Positions 24,040 to 32,254 of a stretch of 37,533 bases of DNA are shown here, one piece after another. The notes under the pieces are model-generated. The model did not search any database. It was not told where the DNA came from and was given only the letters and a program-made list of their open reading frames with translations. The DNA comes from Polyangium fumosum (lineage in GTDB: Bacteria; Myxococcota_A; Polyangia; Polyangiales; Polyangiaceae), in contig NZ_SSMQ01000096.1 in NCBI RefSeq assembly GCF_005144585.1, positions 1 to 37,533 of the forward strand, in the 5' to 3' direction. Each line of letters opens with the position of its first letter. Position 1 is the stretch's first letter. The position numbers and the translations under genes were made by a program.

Positions 24040-25053
24040 ATGCACGCGCGGATCCCCTCGCTCGCCGTGGCCGTCGTCGCCCTCGCCCTCACCGCCTGCG
24101 ACAAGCCCATCCCGGAGTCGACCCCGGCGAAGCCCCCCGCCGCCGCGGGGCCGCAGGCTTCTCCCGGCGCCGCGCCGAGCGCGAGCGCGCAGGCGGCGTT
24201 CGAGCAACCGAAGCGCATCGCGGCTCCGGCCCGGATCGTCGCGATCGGAGATGTGCACGGCGACCTCGCGGCGACACGCACGGCGCTGCGGACCGCGGGC
24301 GCGATCGACGAGAAGGACCACTGGATCGGCAAGGATCTCATGGTCGTGCAGACCGGGGACGAGATCGATCGCGGCGACGCGGATCGCGAGATCGTGGACC
24401 TCTTCGAGCGCCTCGCCGACGAGGCCAAGGCCGCGGGCGGCGCCGTGATCGCGCTGAACGGCAACCACGAGGTGATGAACGTCCAGCTCGATCTGCGCTA
24501 CGTGACCGACGGCTCCTTCAAGGATTTCGAGGGCGTCCCCGGCATCACGACCACGGATCCGCGCCTCGCGCGCGTCCCGGAGAACGAAAAGGCGCGCGCC
24601 GCCGCGTTCCTGCCGGGGGGTCCGTACGCGAAAAAGCTCGCCAAGCGGGGCATCGTGGCCGTCGTCGGCGACACGGTGTTCGTCCACGGAGGCATCTCGC
24701 CCAAGCACGTGCGGTATGGCCTCGACCGGATGAACCGCGAGGTGAGCGCGTGGATGGACGGCTCGGCGCGGGATCTGCCCGGGCTCATCACCGCGGAGGA
24801 CGGCCCGGTCTGGCTACGGCGTTACTCGGCGGCGCCTGGCCCGGACGATTGCCGGGTGCTCGCGGAGACGCTGACGATGCTCTCCGCGAAGCGCATGGTC
24901 GTGGGTCACACGCCGCAGCGCGGCGGCATCACGTCGGCGTGCGGCGAGCAGGTGTGGCGGATCGACGTGGGGATGTCGAAGCACTACGGCGGCAAGCCGG
25001 AAGTGCTGGAGATCAAGGGCGCCGAGGTACGGCCGATCCGCGCGGAGCCCTGA
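24040..25053 (+). CDS. Metallophosphoesterase lipoprotein, Shelphs-like
   Basis: A 337-residue protein with signal peptide and lipobox LTAC (Cys20), then a Pro/Ala-rich spacer to about residue 62 and a calcineurin-type phosphatase domain. Motifs: GDVHGD (Asp71, His73), GDEIDRG (Asp107), GNHE (Asn142, His143), VHGGI and VGHTPQRGG. The order and spacing resemble the Shewanella-like phosphatases (Shelphs), which act on phosphoproteins or small phosphoesters. Because it is a lipoprotein, the active site should lie outside the inner membrane. All metal ligands are present, so activity is expected. It is a single gene; the next operon starts 145 bases downstream. The natural substrate is unknown. 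Confidence 0.92.
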   Translation: MHARIPSLAVAVVALALTACDKPIPESTPAKPPAAAGPQASPGAAPSASAQAAFEQPKRIAAPARIVAIGDVHGDLAATRTALRTAGAIDEKDHWIGKDLMVVQTGDEIDRGDADREIVDLFERLADEAKAAGGAVIALNGNHEVMNVQLDLRYVTDGSFKDFEGVPGITTTDPRLARVPENEKARAAAFLPGGPYAKKLAKRGIVAVVGDTVFVHGGISPKHVRYGLDRMNREVSAWMDGSARDLPGLITAEDGPVWLRRYSAAPGPDDCRVLAETLTMLSAKRMVVGHTPQRGGITSACGEQVWRIDVGMSKHYGGKPEVLEIKGAEVRPIRAEP

Positions 25054-25133
25054 GCTCCGGCGTCGAGCTCCCCGCCCCGCCCGCGCTCCCGTGGGGACCT
25101 CGCGGACGCGCCTGGATTCCTCGTTTGTGCGTT

Positions 25134-25152
25134 GAAAATGATATTCATTTAC
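25134..25152 (+). promoter_or_regulatory. Fur-box-like operator before the RCC1/di-haem operon
   Basis: GAAAATGATATTCATTTAC matches the classical 19-base Fur consensus (GATAATGATAATCATTATC) at 15 of 19 positions by my alignment. It stands out as AT-rich DNA in a very GC-rich region and overlaps the -35 of the promoter at 25148-25176. If used by a Fur-family repressor, the operon would be repressed when iron is plentiful. No fur gene lies in the window. Confidence 0.65.
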
Positions 25153-25176
25153 ATCTTCGCCACAGCGGACTAGCCT
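25148..25176 (+). promoter_or_regulatory. Promoter of the RCC1/di-haem operon
   Basis: TTTACA (25148-25153), a 17-base spacer and TAGCCT (25171-25176) form a good sigma-70-type promoter. Transcription would start near 25183, 16 bases before the ATG at 25199. The -35 is inside the Fur-like box. Confidence 0.6.
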
Positions 25177-25198
25177 CGGCATCCTAGGTAGGTACGGG

Positions 25199-26893
25199 AT
25201 GAGAACAGGCTTCCTTGCATGGGCGCTGGCGTCGGCGCTGGTGCTTTGCACAGGCGCTGGTTGCAGCGACGAAGGAGAAGCGGGCCCTGGACAGGGCAGC
25301 GCAGGTGGATCAGCGCCCGCAGGCAGCGGCGGTAGCGGCGGCATTGGCGGTAGCGGCGGCGTTGGCGGCGCTGGCGGCGCTGGCGGCGCCGGCGGCAGCG
25401 GTGGCATTGGCGGTAGCGGCGGCGCTGGCGGCGCTGGCGGCGCTGGCGGCAGCGGAGGCATTGGCGGCAGCGGAGGCGTCGGCGGCACCGGCGGCGAAGG
25501 GGGCGGCGCTCCCCCCGACACGACTCCGCCCATCGTGACGCTCGGAGGCCCCCAAAGCGGCGCCCTGCTCCGCACGGCGCGCCTCCACGTCTCCGTGCAC
25601 GCCGAGGATCCAGGCAGCCTGGCCAAGGTCGAATACACGTGGAACGGCGCCCCCGCCGTGACCCTCGACATGAGCAGCGGCGTGCCGGTGTTCGACGGCG
25701 CCGTGGACGAGCGGCCGACCCGCGGGAAAAACACGCTCCTCGTGGCCGCCGAAGATCTGGCGGGCAACCGGACGGAGGTGCCGCTCGAAGTGACGTTCGA
25801 ACGAAGGCTCGGCGCCGGTGGCTCCCACACCGGCGCGATCACGGCGGGCAAGGTCGCCGTGTGGGGCCGCAACAATCTCGGTCAGCTCGGCCTCGGCGTC
25901 GGCGACACGACGTCGCGCTTCGAGCCCGTGCTCGTGCCCGGCCTCGAGGAGATCACGGCGATCGATCTCCGCCAGAACCAATCGCTGGCGCTCCGCAAGG
26001 ACGGCGTCCTGTTCGTCTGGGGAACCAACACCGACGGCCGGCTCGGCCTCGGCGCCCCGGGCATGCCCGATGCCGACAAACGCGAAATCGCCACGCAAAA
26101 CCCGAGCCTGACCGGCGTCCTCGCGGCGACGTTCGGCTACGATCACACGCTCGTCTTGCTCGACGACGGGACGGTGCGCGCGTTCGGCGACAATAGCTCC
26201 GGGCAGCTCGGCGACGGCACGGCCGAGGACCGCCATTACCCCGTGGTGGTCACGGGGCTCGACGATGTCATTCAGATCGTCGGCGGATCGAAGCACTCGC
26301 TGGCGTTGCGGCGCGACGGCACGGTCTGGGCCTGGGGGAGGAACCAATACGGTAACCTCGGCCAGGGGACCGCCGACACCGATCCGCACCCCATGCCGGT
26401 CCAGGTGCCGGGCTTGACCGACGTCGTGCACCTCGCTTCCGGGCGGGATCACGTGCTCGCGTTACGCGCCGACGGGACGGTCGCCGCCTGGGGGCTCAAC
26501 CAGAGCGGCCAGGTCGGCAATGGAATGAGCGGCGCGGACGCGGACGTGCTTTCGCCGACGGCCGTCGTGGGATTGCGGGACGCGGCGGCGGTGTTCGCCG
26601 ATGGAAACTACAGCTTCGCGGCCCGGAAGAACGCGAGCGCGGCCGGCTGGGGGCAAAACTTCAATGGGCAGCTCGGCATCGGCGGGGACGATACCGTCGA
26701 TCGGAGCGCGCCGGACGCGCCGCTCGCGCTGCCCGCGACGCTCGACATCGACCCCGGCGCGACCCACGCAATCGGGCTGACGCCGGACGGCGCGGTCTAC
26801 ACGTGGGGATGGAGCACGAACGGCAGCCTCGGGCGGCCGAACCTGCTCAACAACTGGGCCTACCCGACGCCGGGGCTCGTGACGCAGCCATGA
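25199..26893 (+). CDS. RCC1-repeat beta-propeller lipoprotein (first of pair)
   Basis: A 564-residue lipoprotein. Signal peptide with Cys22 in GAGC, then a long Gly/Ala/Ser linker (about residues 30-105, from tandem codon repeats). An Ig-like sandwich follows (about 105-200, beginning DTTPPIVTLGGP and ending VPLEVTFER). The rest is a propeller with seven clear RCC1 repeats, each with a WG-x-N-x-x-G-Q-L-G-type turn: GRNNLGQLGLG, GTNTDGRLGLG, GDNSSGQLGDG, GRNQYGNLGQG, GLNQSGQVGNG, GQNFNGQLGIG and GWSTNGSLG. RCC1 propellers bind proteins or surfaces; they have no known catalytic role here. It is the first gene of a Fur-box operon. The stop overlaps the next start (ATGA). Location is probably the outer membrane or cell surface. 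Confidence 0.92.
   Translation: MRTGFLAWALASALVLCTGAGCSDEGEAGPGQGSAGGSAPAGSGGSGGIGGSGGVGGAGGAGGAGGSGGIGGSGGAGGAGGAGGSGGIGGSGGVGGTGGEGGGAPPDTTPPIVTLGGPQSGALLRTARLHVSVHAEDPGSLAKVEYTWNGAPAVTLDMSSGVPVFDGAVDERPTRGKNTLLVAAEDLAGNRTEVPLEVTFERRLGAGGSHTGAITAGKVAVWGRNNLGQLGLGVGDTTSRFEPVLVPGLEEITAIDLRQNQSLALRKDGVLFVWGTNTDGRLGLGAPGMPDADKREIATQNPSLTGVLAATFGYDHTLVLLDDGTVRAFGDNSSGQLGDGTAEDRHYPVVVTGLDDVIQIVGGSKHSLALRRDGTVWAWGRNQYGNLGQGTADTDPHPMPVQVPGLTDVVHLASGRDHVLALRADGTVAAWGLNQSGQVGNGMSGADADVLSPTAVVGLRDAAAVFADGNYSFAARKNASAAGWGQNFNGQLGIGGDDTVDRSAPDAPLALPATLDIDPGATHAIGLTPDGAVYTWGWSTNGSLGRPNLLNNWAYPTPGLVTQP
25320..25510 (+). repeat. Gly-rich linker microsatellite
   Basis: Imperfect tandem 9- and 18-base units of the GGCGGTAGCGGC / GGCGGCGCTGGC kind encode Gly-Gly-Ser, Gly-Gly-Ile and Gly-Gly-Ala runs in the first RCC1 lipoprotein. 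All units are multiples of three, so expansions change linker length without breaking the frame. Confidence 0.75.
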
Positions 26894-28362
26894 GGCTCCG
26901 CGCGCTCGCCCTGTGCACGCTCGCCAGCGTCGTAGCGGTCGCGTGCTCCGACGATCCGCCGGCAGGCACGACGACCGCCGCGGGCTCGACCGGCGCGGCG
27001 GGCGCAGGGGGCACGGCCGCAAGCAGCGGCAGCGGTGGGAGCGGCGGGAACGGCGGGAGCTCGACCGGGGAAGGCGGAGGCTCGAATCCGGACGAAAAGG
27101 TCGTTCTCACGCTCGTGAGCCCCCTGCCCGGGCTGGCCTTCGAGCGACGCCATGTGGACGTGGATGTCGCCTTCTCCGTGCCGGAAGGCGGCGCGACGCT
27201 CCGGCTCGCGCTCGGCGAGGCGATCACCGACGAGCAATCGATCGATACGACGGTGACCACAGGAACGGCGCGGCTCCGGCTGCCACGTGTGCGCGGCGCG
27301 AATGTGTTTGTCGTGACGATCGTCTCGGCGTCGGGAAAAACGTCGACCGTGGAGGGAAATCTCCACGGCGGGCGCCTCGTGACCACCTCCATCGACACGA
27401 TGTTCGCCCTCCGGGACGGGACCCTCGTGCAATGGGGCGGCGGCGACCCGACCCCCGCCAAAAAGGACGCGCCGACCGCGCTCGTGTCCGTCGCCGAAAA
27501 TGGAGACACGCTCTTCGCGCTCGACGCCGAAGGGCACGTATTCAAGGCTCCCGGAGGACCATCGGCCTTCGAGCCCGTGCCAGGGCTCGAGGACATCGCG
27601 GCAATCGCGCCCGGCGGAGGCCATGCCTTGTTCCTGCGCGCGGACGGCCGGCTCTTCGCCGCCGGGCTCAACAACCGAGGCCAGCTCGGCACGGGCGACA
27701 CGGAGAGCCATGCAGGCGTCGTCGAGGTCCCGCTCGACGGGATCGTCGCGATCGCCGCCTCCGACGACGCGTCGTTCGCGGTCGACACGAAGGGCCTCGT
27801 GCACGCGTGGGGCTCGAACGACGAAGGGCAACTCGGCCTCGGCGACGAGGACGCCTCGCCCCACCCCGATCCGCTCATCGTCCCGAACCTCGTGGACATC
27901 GTGGACGTGGCCGCCGGGCGGGACCATGTCCTCGCCTTGACCGCTGCCGGCGGGCTTTACGCCTGGGGGCTCGGTTCGAGTGGCCAGCTCGGCGACGGAT
28001 CGGCCGGGATCCTGGCCTCGAAGCCGCAGCCCGTTCCCCTCGTGCTCCCCGGCCCCGCGATCGCGCTCGGCGCCCGGGGAAATACGAGCCATGTCGTACT
28101 GGCGAGCGGCGAGCACCTCGTCTGGGGGCAAAACAGCCTCGCGCAGCTCGGCGTGGGCGACACGAACCTGCGGACCAAGCCGACGCCCAGCCTCCTTGGC
28201 CACGTGCGCGCGATCTCCGCAGGCCTCACCGGCGGCGTGGCCGTGGACGAAAGCGGCGGCCTCCAGGCGTGGGGATCGAATACGAGCGGGCAGCTCGGTC
28301 TCCCGCTGCCGCCCGAAGGCCCAGAACGATCGAGCATACCTGTCGTGGTGCCGTGGCCGTGA
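26890..28362 (+). CDS. RCC1-repeat beta-propeller lipoprotein (second of pair)
   Basis: A 490-residue paralogue of the preceding protein, with the same architecture: lipobox (VAVAC, Cys19), Gly/Ser linker, Ig-like domain (about residues 75-165, beginning KVVLTLVSPLPG) and an RCC1 propeller. Five repeats are clear (GLNNRGQLGTG, GSNDEGQLGLG, GLGSSGQLGDG, GQNSLAQLGVG and GSNTSGQLGLP). Two earlier blades lack the typical turn (near LVQWGGGDPT and VFKAPGGPSAF), so the first part of the propeller has diverged. Start ATG 26890 overlaps the previous stop, and its stop overlaps the next start (GTGA), so the three proteins should be made in fixed order. The tandem arrangement implies duplication followed by divergence, perhaps to bind two different partners. 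Confidence 0.92.
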   Translation: MRLRALALCTLASVVAVACSDDPPAGTTTAAGSTGAAGAGGTAASSGSGGSGGNGGSSTGEGGGSNPDEKVVLTLVSPLPGLAFERRHVDVDVAFSVPEGGATLRLALGEAITDEQSIDTTVTTGTARLRLPRVRGANVFVVTIVSASGKTSTVEGNLHGGRLVTTSIDTMFALRDGTLVQWGGGDPTPAKKDAPTALVSVAENGDTLFALDAEGHVFKAPGGPSAFEPVPGLEDIAAIAPGGGHALFLRADGRLFAAGLNNRGQLGTGDTESHAGVVEVPLDGIVAIAASDDASFAVDTKGLVHAWGSNDEGQLGLGDEDASPHPDPLIVPNLVDIVDVAAGRDHVLALTAAGGLYAWGLGSSGQLGDGSAGILASKPQPVPLVLPGPAIALGARGNTSHVVLASGEHLVWGQNSLAQLGVGDTNLRTKPTPSLLGHVRAISAGLTGGVAVDESGGLQAWGSNTSGQLGLPLPPEGPERSSIPVVVPWP

Positions 28363-29873
28363 GCCTCCGCGCGGCGCGTCGGATCGCCCTCCTCGCCGTG
28401 ATCCCGCTCGGGGTGGCGTGCTCCGACGAGGCCCCCGCGGGCCCCGGCGGCTCGGCTTCGGGCCCCGGCGGGGCGGGCGCATCGGGCGGCGGACCTGGCA
28501 GCGGCGGTGTTGGTGGCGCCGCAGGCGCAGGCGGCGGTCTTGGCGGCACCGGAGGCACAGGCGGAGCCACGCCGGCCGCCTTCGAGCCCGGCGAAGAGCG
28601 CCCCGGCGGCGACACGACCATCGATACACGCGACGAAAAAAGCTTCCTGCGGCCCGCGGCAAACCTCTCCCTGGAGCGCCTCGGGACCTTCGAGGCCGGG
28701 CTCGCGCTCTTCGACGTCGCCTGGACCGTCGGAGGCGAAGTCGACCGCGACGGCCTGGGCCCCACGTACGTCGGCACCTCCTGCCGAAGTTGCCATTTCC
28801 GAGGCGGCCGAGGCGCGCCGCCGCCCCCGGGCCAGCCGATGACATCGATGCTCGTGCGGCTGTCGATCCCATCCGCGGACGGCGCCACCTTCGTCCCCGA
28901 TCCTCGCTACGGCGATCAAATCCAGAACAAGGCCATCCCCGGGGTCCCGCCGGAAGGCTGGTTCTCCGTCGCCTACGAAGCCAAAGCCGCCGCATATGCC
29001 GACGGCACCACATACGAGCTGCTGGAGCCGACCTACACGGCCCACGATCTAGCCTTCGGCCCGCTCGCCGAGGGCACGCGTTTCTCCCCGCGCGTGGCGC
29101 AGCCCATGATCGGGCTCGGCCTGCTCGCCGCAATCCGCGACGAAGACATCGAAGCGCTCGCCGACCCCCACGACAAAAACGGAGACGGAATCCGCGGCCG
29201 CAGAAACCACATCTCCGTCGATGGAAAGCTCGCACCCGGGCGATTCGGCTGGAAAGCAAACGAGGCGGATCTCGCGCGACAAACCGCAGGGGCCTTCCTC
29301 GGGGACATCGGCATCACCTCCCCGCTGCACCCGACCGACAACTGCCCGCCCCTCCAGGCAGCCTGCGCCGCAGCCGCAAGCACGACGCTGGACATCGACG
29401 CAGCTCGCTTCGACGCGATCGTCGTGCTCTCGCACCTCGTCGCCGTACCCCACCGCCCCGAAGCCGCCGAGCCCGACGTGCTGCTCGGCAAGGCGCTCTT
29501 CTCGCAAGCCGGTTGCAGCACGTGTCACGTCCCGTCCTTCGTCACCGGCGCACTTGCAGGTTTTCCCGAGGTCGAAGGGCAGCACATCTATCCGTACACC
29601 GACCTCTTGCTCCACGACATGGGCGCAGGTCTCGCCGACGAACGCCCCGACCACGAAGCCGGAGGGCGCGACTTCCGCACCGCGCCACTCTGGGGCATCG
29701 GCCTGACGAGCCTCGTCTCCGGTCACACGCGGCTCCTGCACGACGGACGCGCCCGAAGCATCGAAGAAGCCATCCTCTGGCACGGCGGCGAAGCCGAACC
29801 CGCACGCGCGTCCTTCCGCGCGATGTCTGGTGTAGACCGGGCAGCGCTTCTGCGGTTCGTCAGCTCGCTTTGA
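28359..29873 (+). CDS. Di-haem oxidoreductase lipoprotein (DUF1111/DHOR-like)
   Basis: A 504-residue lipoprotein related to the thiol-oxidoreductase-like di-haem family DUF1111, distant relatives of cytochrome c peroxidases. It has a lipobox at Cys21 (PLGVAC), a Gly-rich linker to about residue 70, and two haem sites: CRSCH with FRGGRG (N-terminal half) and CSTCH (C-terminal half). Family blocks include ERLGTFEAGLALFDVAW, DPRYGDQIQN, the Asp-rich DKNGDGIRGRRN, GRFGWKAN, YTDLLLHDMGAGLAD and FRTAPLWGIGL. It acts outside the cytoplasm, so haem would be added after export. Start GTG 28359 overlaps the upstream stop. As the third gene of the Fur-box operon with two propeller lipoproteins, it may work in iron-responsive redox chemistry at the cell surface; the substrate is unknown. 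Confidence 0.92.
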   Translation: MSLRAARRIALLAVIPLGVACSDEAPAGPGGSASGPGGAGASGGGPGSGGVGGAAGAGGGLGGTGGTGGATPAAFEPGEERPGGDTTIDTRDEKSFLRPAANLSLERLGTFEAGLALFDVAWTVGGEVDRDGLGPTYVGTSCRSCHFRGGRGAPPPPGQPMTSMLVRLSIPSADGATFVPDPRYGDQIQNKAIPGVPPEGWFSVAYEAKAAAYADGTTYELLEPTYTAHDLAFGPLAEGTRFSPRVAQPMIGLGLLAAIRDEDIEALADPHDKNGDGIRGRRNHISVDGKLAPGRFGWKANEADLARQTAGAFLGDIGITSPLHPTDNCPPLQAACAAAASTTLDIDAARFDAIVVLSHLVAVPHRPEAAEPDVLLGKALFSQAGCSTCHVPSFVTGALAGFPEVEGQHIYPYTDLLLHDMGAGLADERPDHEAGGRDFRTAPLWGIGLTSLVSGHTRLLHDGRARSIEEAILWHGGEAEPARASFRAMSGVDRAALLRFVSSL

Positions 29874-29882
29874 GCAGCCGCG

Positions 29883-29899
29883 CCGGGGTTTCACCCCGG
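29883..29899 (+). terminator. Possible operon terminator hairpin
   Basis: CCGGGG and CCCCGG pair across a TTTCA loop, 9 bases after the di-haem gene stop. There is no U-tract, so intrinsic termination is uncertain. Confidence 0.4.
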
Positions 29900-29906
29900 A
29901 CCCCGA

Positions 29907-30092
29907 CCAGGGGCTGTCCGCCCCTGGACCTGGACCAGGGCCAGCCCTGGACCTCAGGTGCATCAACCGCGATGCGGTCGATGCAAAGGTGCATGGATTC
30001 GCGGCGTCGCTGAGGCAGCAACGCGATCGTTTGAGGACCCATGAAGGGGTGGGGAGCGTCCCGCTGTTCATTTGTGCTCAAACGAACAGCGG
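29907..30092. repeat. Intergenic hairpin-repeat cluster 2
   Basis: Same design as the cluster at 1-290. A GC hairpin lies at 29907-29927, with the same GGGGCTGTCCGCCCC core as 9-29. A GGACCAGGG/CCAGCCCTGG module follows. There is a hairpin at 29959-29985 (stem TGCATC-ACCGC type, loop GAT, one mismatch), about 75 bases of unpaired DNA, and then a second hairpin at 30061-30092 (14-bp stem, one mismatch, loop TGCT). The stem sequences differ from those of cluster 1 but the pairing is kept. No gene is visible in this stretch of about 270 bases. Confidence 0.7.
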
Positions 30093-30116
30093 CGACAGAT
30101 GAGCGGGCGGGAAGGT

Positions 30117-30137
30117 GTGGGGGGCAGCGCCCCCCAC
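30117..30137 (-). terminator. Possible terminator hairpin, GGGGCAGCGCCCC type
   Basis: GTGGGGGG and CCCCCCAC pair across CAGCG, 6 bases past the stop of the minus-strand HARE-HTH gene. It has the same core as the hairpin at 271-287, which also lies beyond a minus-strand gene. No U-tract. Confidence 0.45.
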
Positions 30138-30143
30138 CCAGGA

Positions 30144-31967
30144 TCAGGAGGCGCGGAGCGCGTCGAGCAGGTCGACGTCCGGAATCGCGATCGGAAGCCG
30201 CGCCCGGATGACCGCCACGTCGTTGTCCTCGCACATCCGCGCCACGGCGAGGCCGTCATACAGCGCGATCGGCGCCGTCCCCGGCACAGACGCCTCTTCC
30301 CGCGCGCCGGACAAGGTTTGTCCCGCCGTGAAGATCCAGCCGACCGTGGCCGGTCCATAGTGGTGCAGCGAGCCGCGCAGCTCCGTCACCCGCTCGCGAC
30401 CCACCTCGCGGCCGTCGCGCCGAATCACGATCGCCACCCGAATCTCGTCGTTGCCCATGCGCAAGACGCCCGAGAAGTGCGACTCGCCGCCAGGCGCACC
30501 CGCGCGGCGCACCGCGCGAAGCTGCCCAACACCCATACGCTCGAGCGCGAGGACACAAACCTCGATGAACGCATGCCCCGGCAACTCGCCGAGCTTGCGA
30601 GCGAACGCGCGACGAGCCCCATCGCGATACCGCTCCACCGCAGCGAGGGCCTCCTGCTCCAGCCGCGCGAGATCGCCGCCGAGCAGCCAGTCCGTCAGGG
30701 CCACGCGGCCCCCCGCGAACCGGAAGCGCGGCCGCTGCCCCGCAGCAATCCGCCGGGCATTGTCAGCGCGCACCGCAGCAGCCACCTGCGACTGCACGAG
30801 CTGCGCATCCCCCGAGAGGCGACCACGTCGCTGCGCCGTCTCGGCGATCTGCCGCAGAGACACAGCACCCGCGTTGCGATCGAACGTCGACAGGATCGCA
30901 GCCACCGCATCGGCGAGCTCACGACCCGCAAGATCATCCAGCGCCGGATGACCTTCCCCAGGGGTCAACTCGATGACCTGCGGGCCCCGGTACACAGCCT
31001 CGGTCGGCGCCACATCACGCACGATCTCGCGGTCACGCTCGCGACCCACGTCACGGTCGCGGTCCCGGCCCACGTCGCGATCCCGATCGCGGCCGCCCAT
31101 GTCACGGTCGCGGCCATCGCGACGAACCTCGAACGCGGGCGTCGCCGTGTACGAAGGCAGCCCGCCTCCGCTCGTCGGCACGGCCTGCGCCTCGCCGTTC
31201 GTGCTGCGACCCCGGCGACGGCGGCGACGACGGCGACGACCTTCCCCTCCGGCATCGGCAGCGCCCCCACCGGCGCGCTCATCCCCACCACCGAGGATCG
31301 GCTGATCGTCGTCCTCTTCCTCGTCGAACATCTCGGCGGCGCCAGCAGCCGCTTCCGCGCGCATCACGTCGTCGGGGCCGGCGGGGCCAGCGTCGATCTC
31401 TTCCTCCTCGGCAGCGCGCGTGTACGACGGCGCCGACGGCCGGGGCATGGGCGGAGCGAGTTTGGCCGCGGGAGCCGGAGAAACGAGCGTCTCGTCGTCG
31501 TCCTCGTCAGCGTCTTCCTCGGCGGCAACGACCTCGACGGGGGCGGCGGGGGCGGCCTCGATCACCTCGGGCGCCTCGTCCCTCTCGGCCTCCGCGGCCT
31601 CCGCCTCGCCTTCGGCCTCTTCTTCAACGGCCTCCGGGGCGCTGACCTCTTCCTCGACCTCGTGCCGGGCAGCCTTGGCAGGCTCTTGTTTGCCGCCGCG
31701 CTTGCCCTTCTTGCCATCGAGACCCGCGCGGAGCGTCTTCTCGTCCCACTCCCGCAGCGCGAAAACGCCGGGCTTCACCCGGATGAGCGGCGTGTCGGAC
31801 GAGTCCTTCTTGAGCATCGCGGCGAGCCGGGCGCCCATCGTGACCTCGGGGCTCTTCCCGACGTGGCTGAGCAAGTTCTTCTCTATCGCGATATCGGTGA
31901 TCTCTTTGTAGTGGAGCGGCCTGCCGACGAGGCGAAGCACCTCGGCCGCTGCATCGGTAAACGTCAT
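30144..31967 (-). CDS. HARE-HTH protein with degenerate Mrr-like nuclease domain
   Basis: A 607-residue protein. Residues 1-75 (FTDAAAEVLRLVGRPLHYKE to FALREW) form a HARE-HTH domain, a winged helix-turn-helix found in RNA polymerase delta subunit and in proteins tied to DNA modification. A long low-complexity middle is first Glu/Asp/Ala-rich, then a run of Arg, then (R/E)DRD repeats. Next comes a helical block, then a C-terminal domain of about 140 residues: LPGHAFIEVCVLALERMG, IRVAIVIRRDG, VTELRGSLHHYGPATVGWIFTAGQTLSGARE and an ending with LYDGLAVARMCEDNDV. This follows the Mrr-type restriction endonuclease pattern. The acidic and QxK catalytic residues are not evident (GGESHFSG and VIR instead), so it may be a DNA-binding, non-cutting form. 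The start is ATG 31967; upstream in-frame sequence lacks coding character. Confidence 0.85.
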   Translation of the reverse strand: MTFTDAAAEVLRLVGRPLHYKEITDIAIEKNLLSHVGKSPEVTMGARLAAMLKKDSSDTPLIRVKPGVFALREWDEKTLRAGLDGKKGKRGGKQEPAKAARHEVEEEVSAPEAVEEEAEGEAEAAEAERDEAPEVIEAAPAAPVEVVAAEEDADEDDDETLVSPAPAAKLAPPMPRPSAPSYTRAAEEEEIDAGPAGPDDVMRAEAAAGAAEMFDEEEDDDQPILGGGDERAGGGAADAGGEGRRRRRRRRRGRSTNGEAQAVPTSGGGLPSYTATPAFEVRRDGRDRDMGGRDRDRDVGRDRDRDVGRERDREIVRDVAPTEAVYRGPQVIELTPGEGHPALDDLAGRELADAVAAILSTFDRNAGAVSLRQIAETAQRRGRLSGDAQLVQSQVAAAVRADNARRIAAGQRPRFRFAGGRVALTDWLLGGDLARLEQEALAAVERYRDGARRAFARKLGELPGHAFIEVCVLALERMGVGQLRAVRRAGAPGGESHFSGVLRMGNDEIRVAIVIRRDGREVGRERVTELRGSLHHYGPATVGWIFTAGQTLSGAREEASVPGTAPIALYDGLAVARMCEDNDVAVIRARLPIAIPDVDLLDALRAS

Positions 31968-32254
31968 CTTTTGTCCAGCCCTTCGGGCGCTCCCATCACT
32001 CGGGGCGCTCCTCTTGGTGCGCGTCGCACGTGCCGCCCTTGTTCCGACGCCACGCGCTGGGCCTCTGCCCGCCACGACCGGGAAGCGCACATTCGCTCCC
32101 ACTCGGCCGGACACGCTACTGAACAGCCGCATAACACGGGACGATCCACGAGTCAACCACGCCAGCCCGCCCTACCCTCCCCCCTCGCACGAACTCGACG
32201 CGAAAGTTCGTCCTGGACGGAGTTTTTTTTCCACGAACCCGCGTCGCCTGCCCG

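Noticed and set aside
23910-24464. N-terminal extension of the LolB-like lipoprotein
   Set aside because: The in-frame open stretch overlaps the divergent phosphatase gene and lacks coding character; the ATG at 23909 gives a proper lipoprotein signal.
29874-30143. A small RNA or tRNA gene in the hairpin cluster
   Set aside because: The hairpins do not form a cloverleaf, and no tRNA arms or known RNA motif are visible; a repeat element explains them better.
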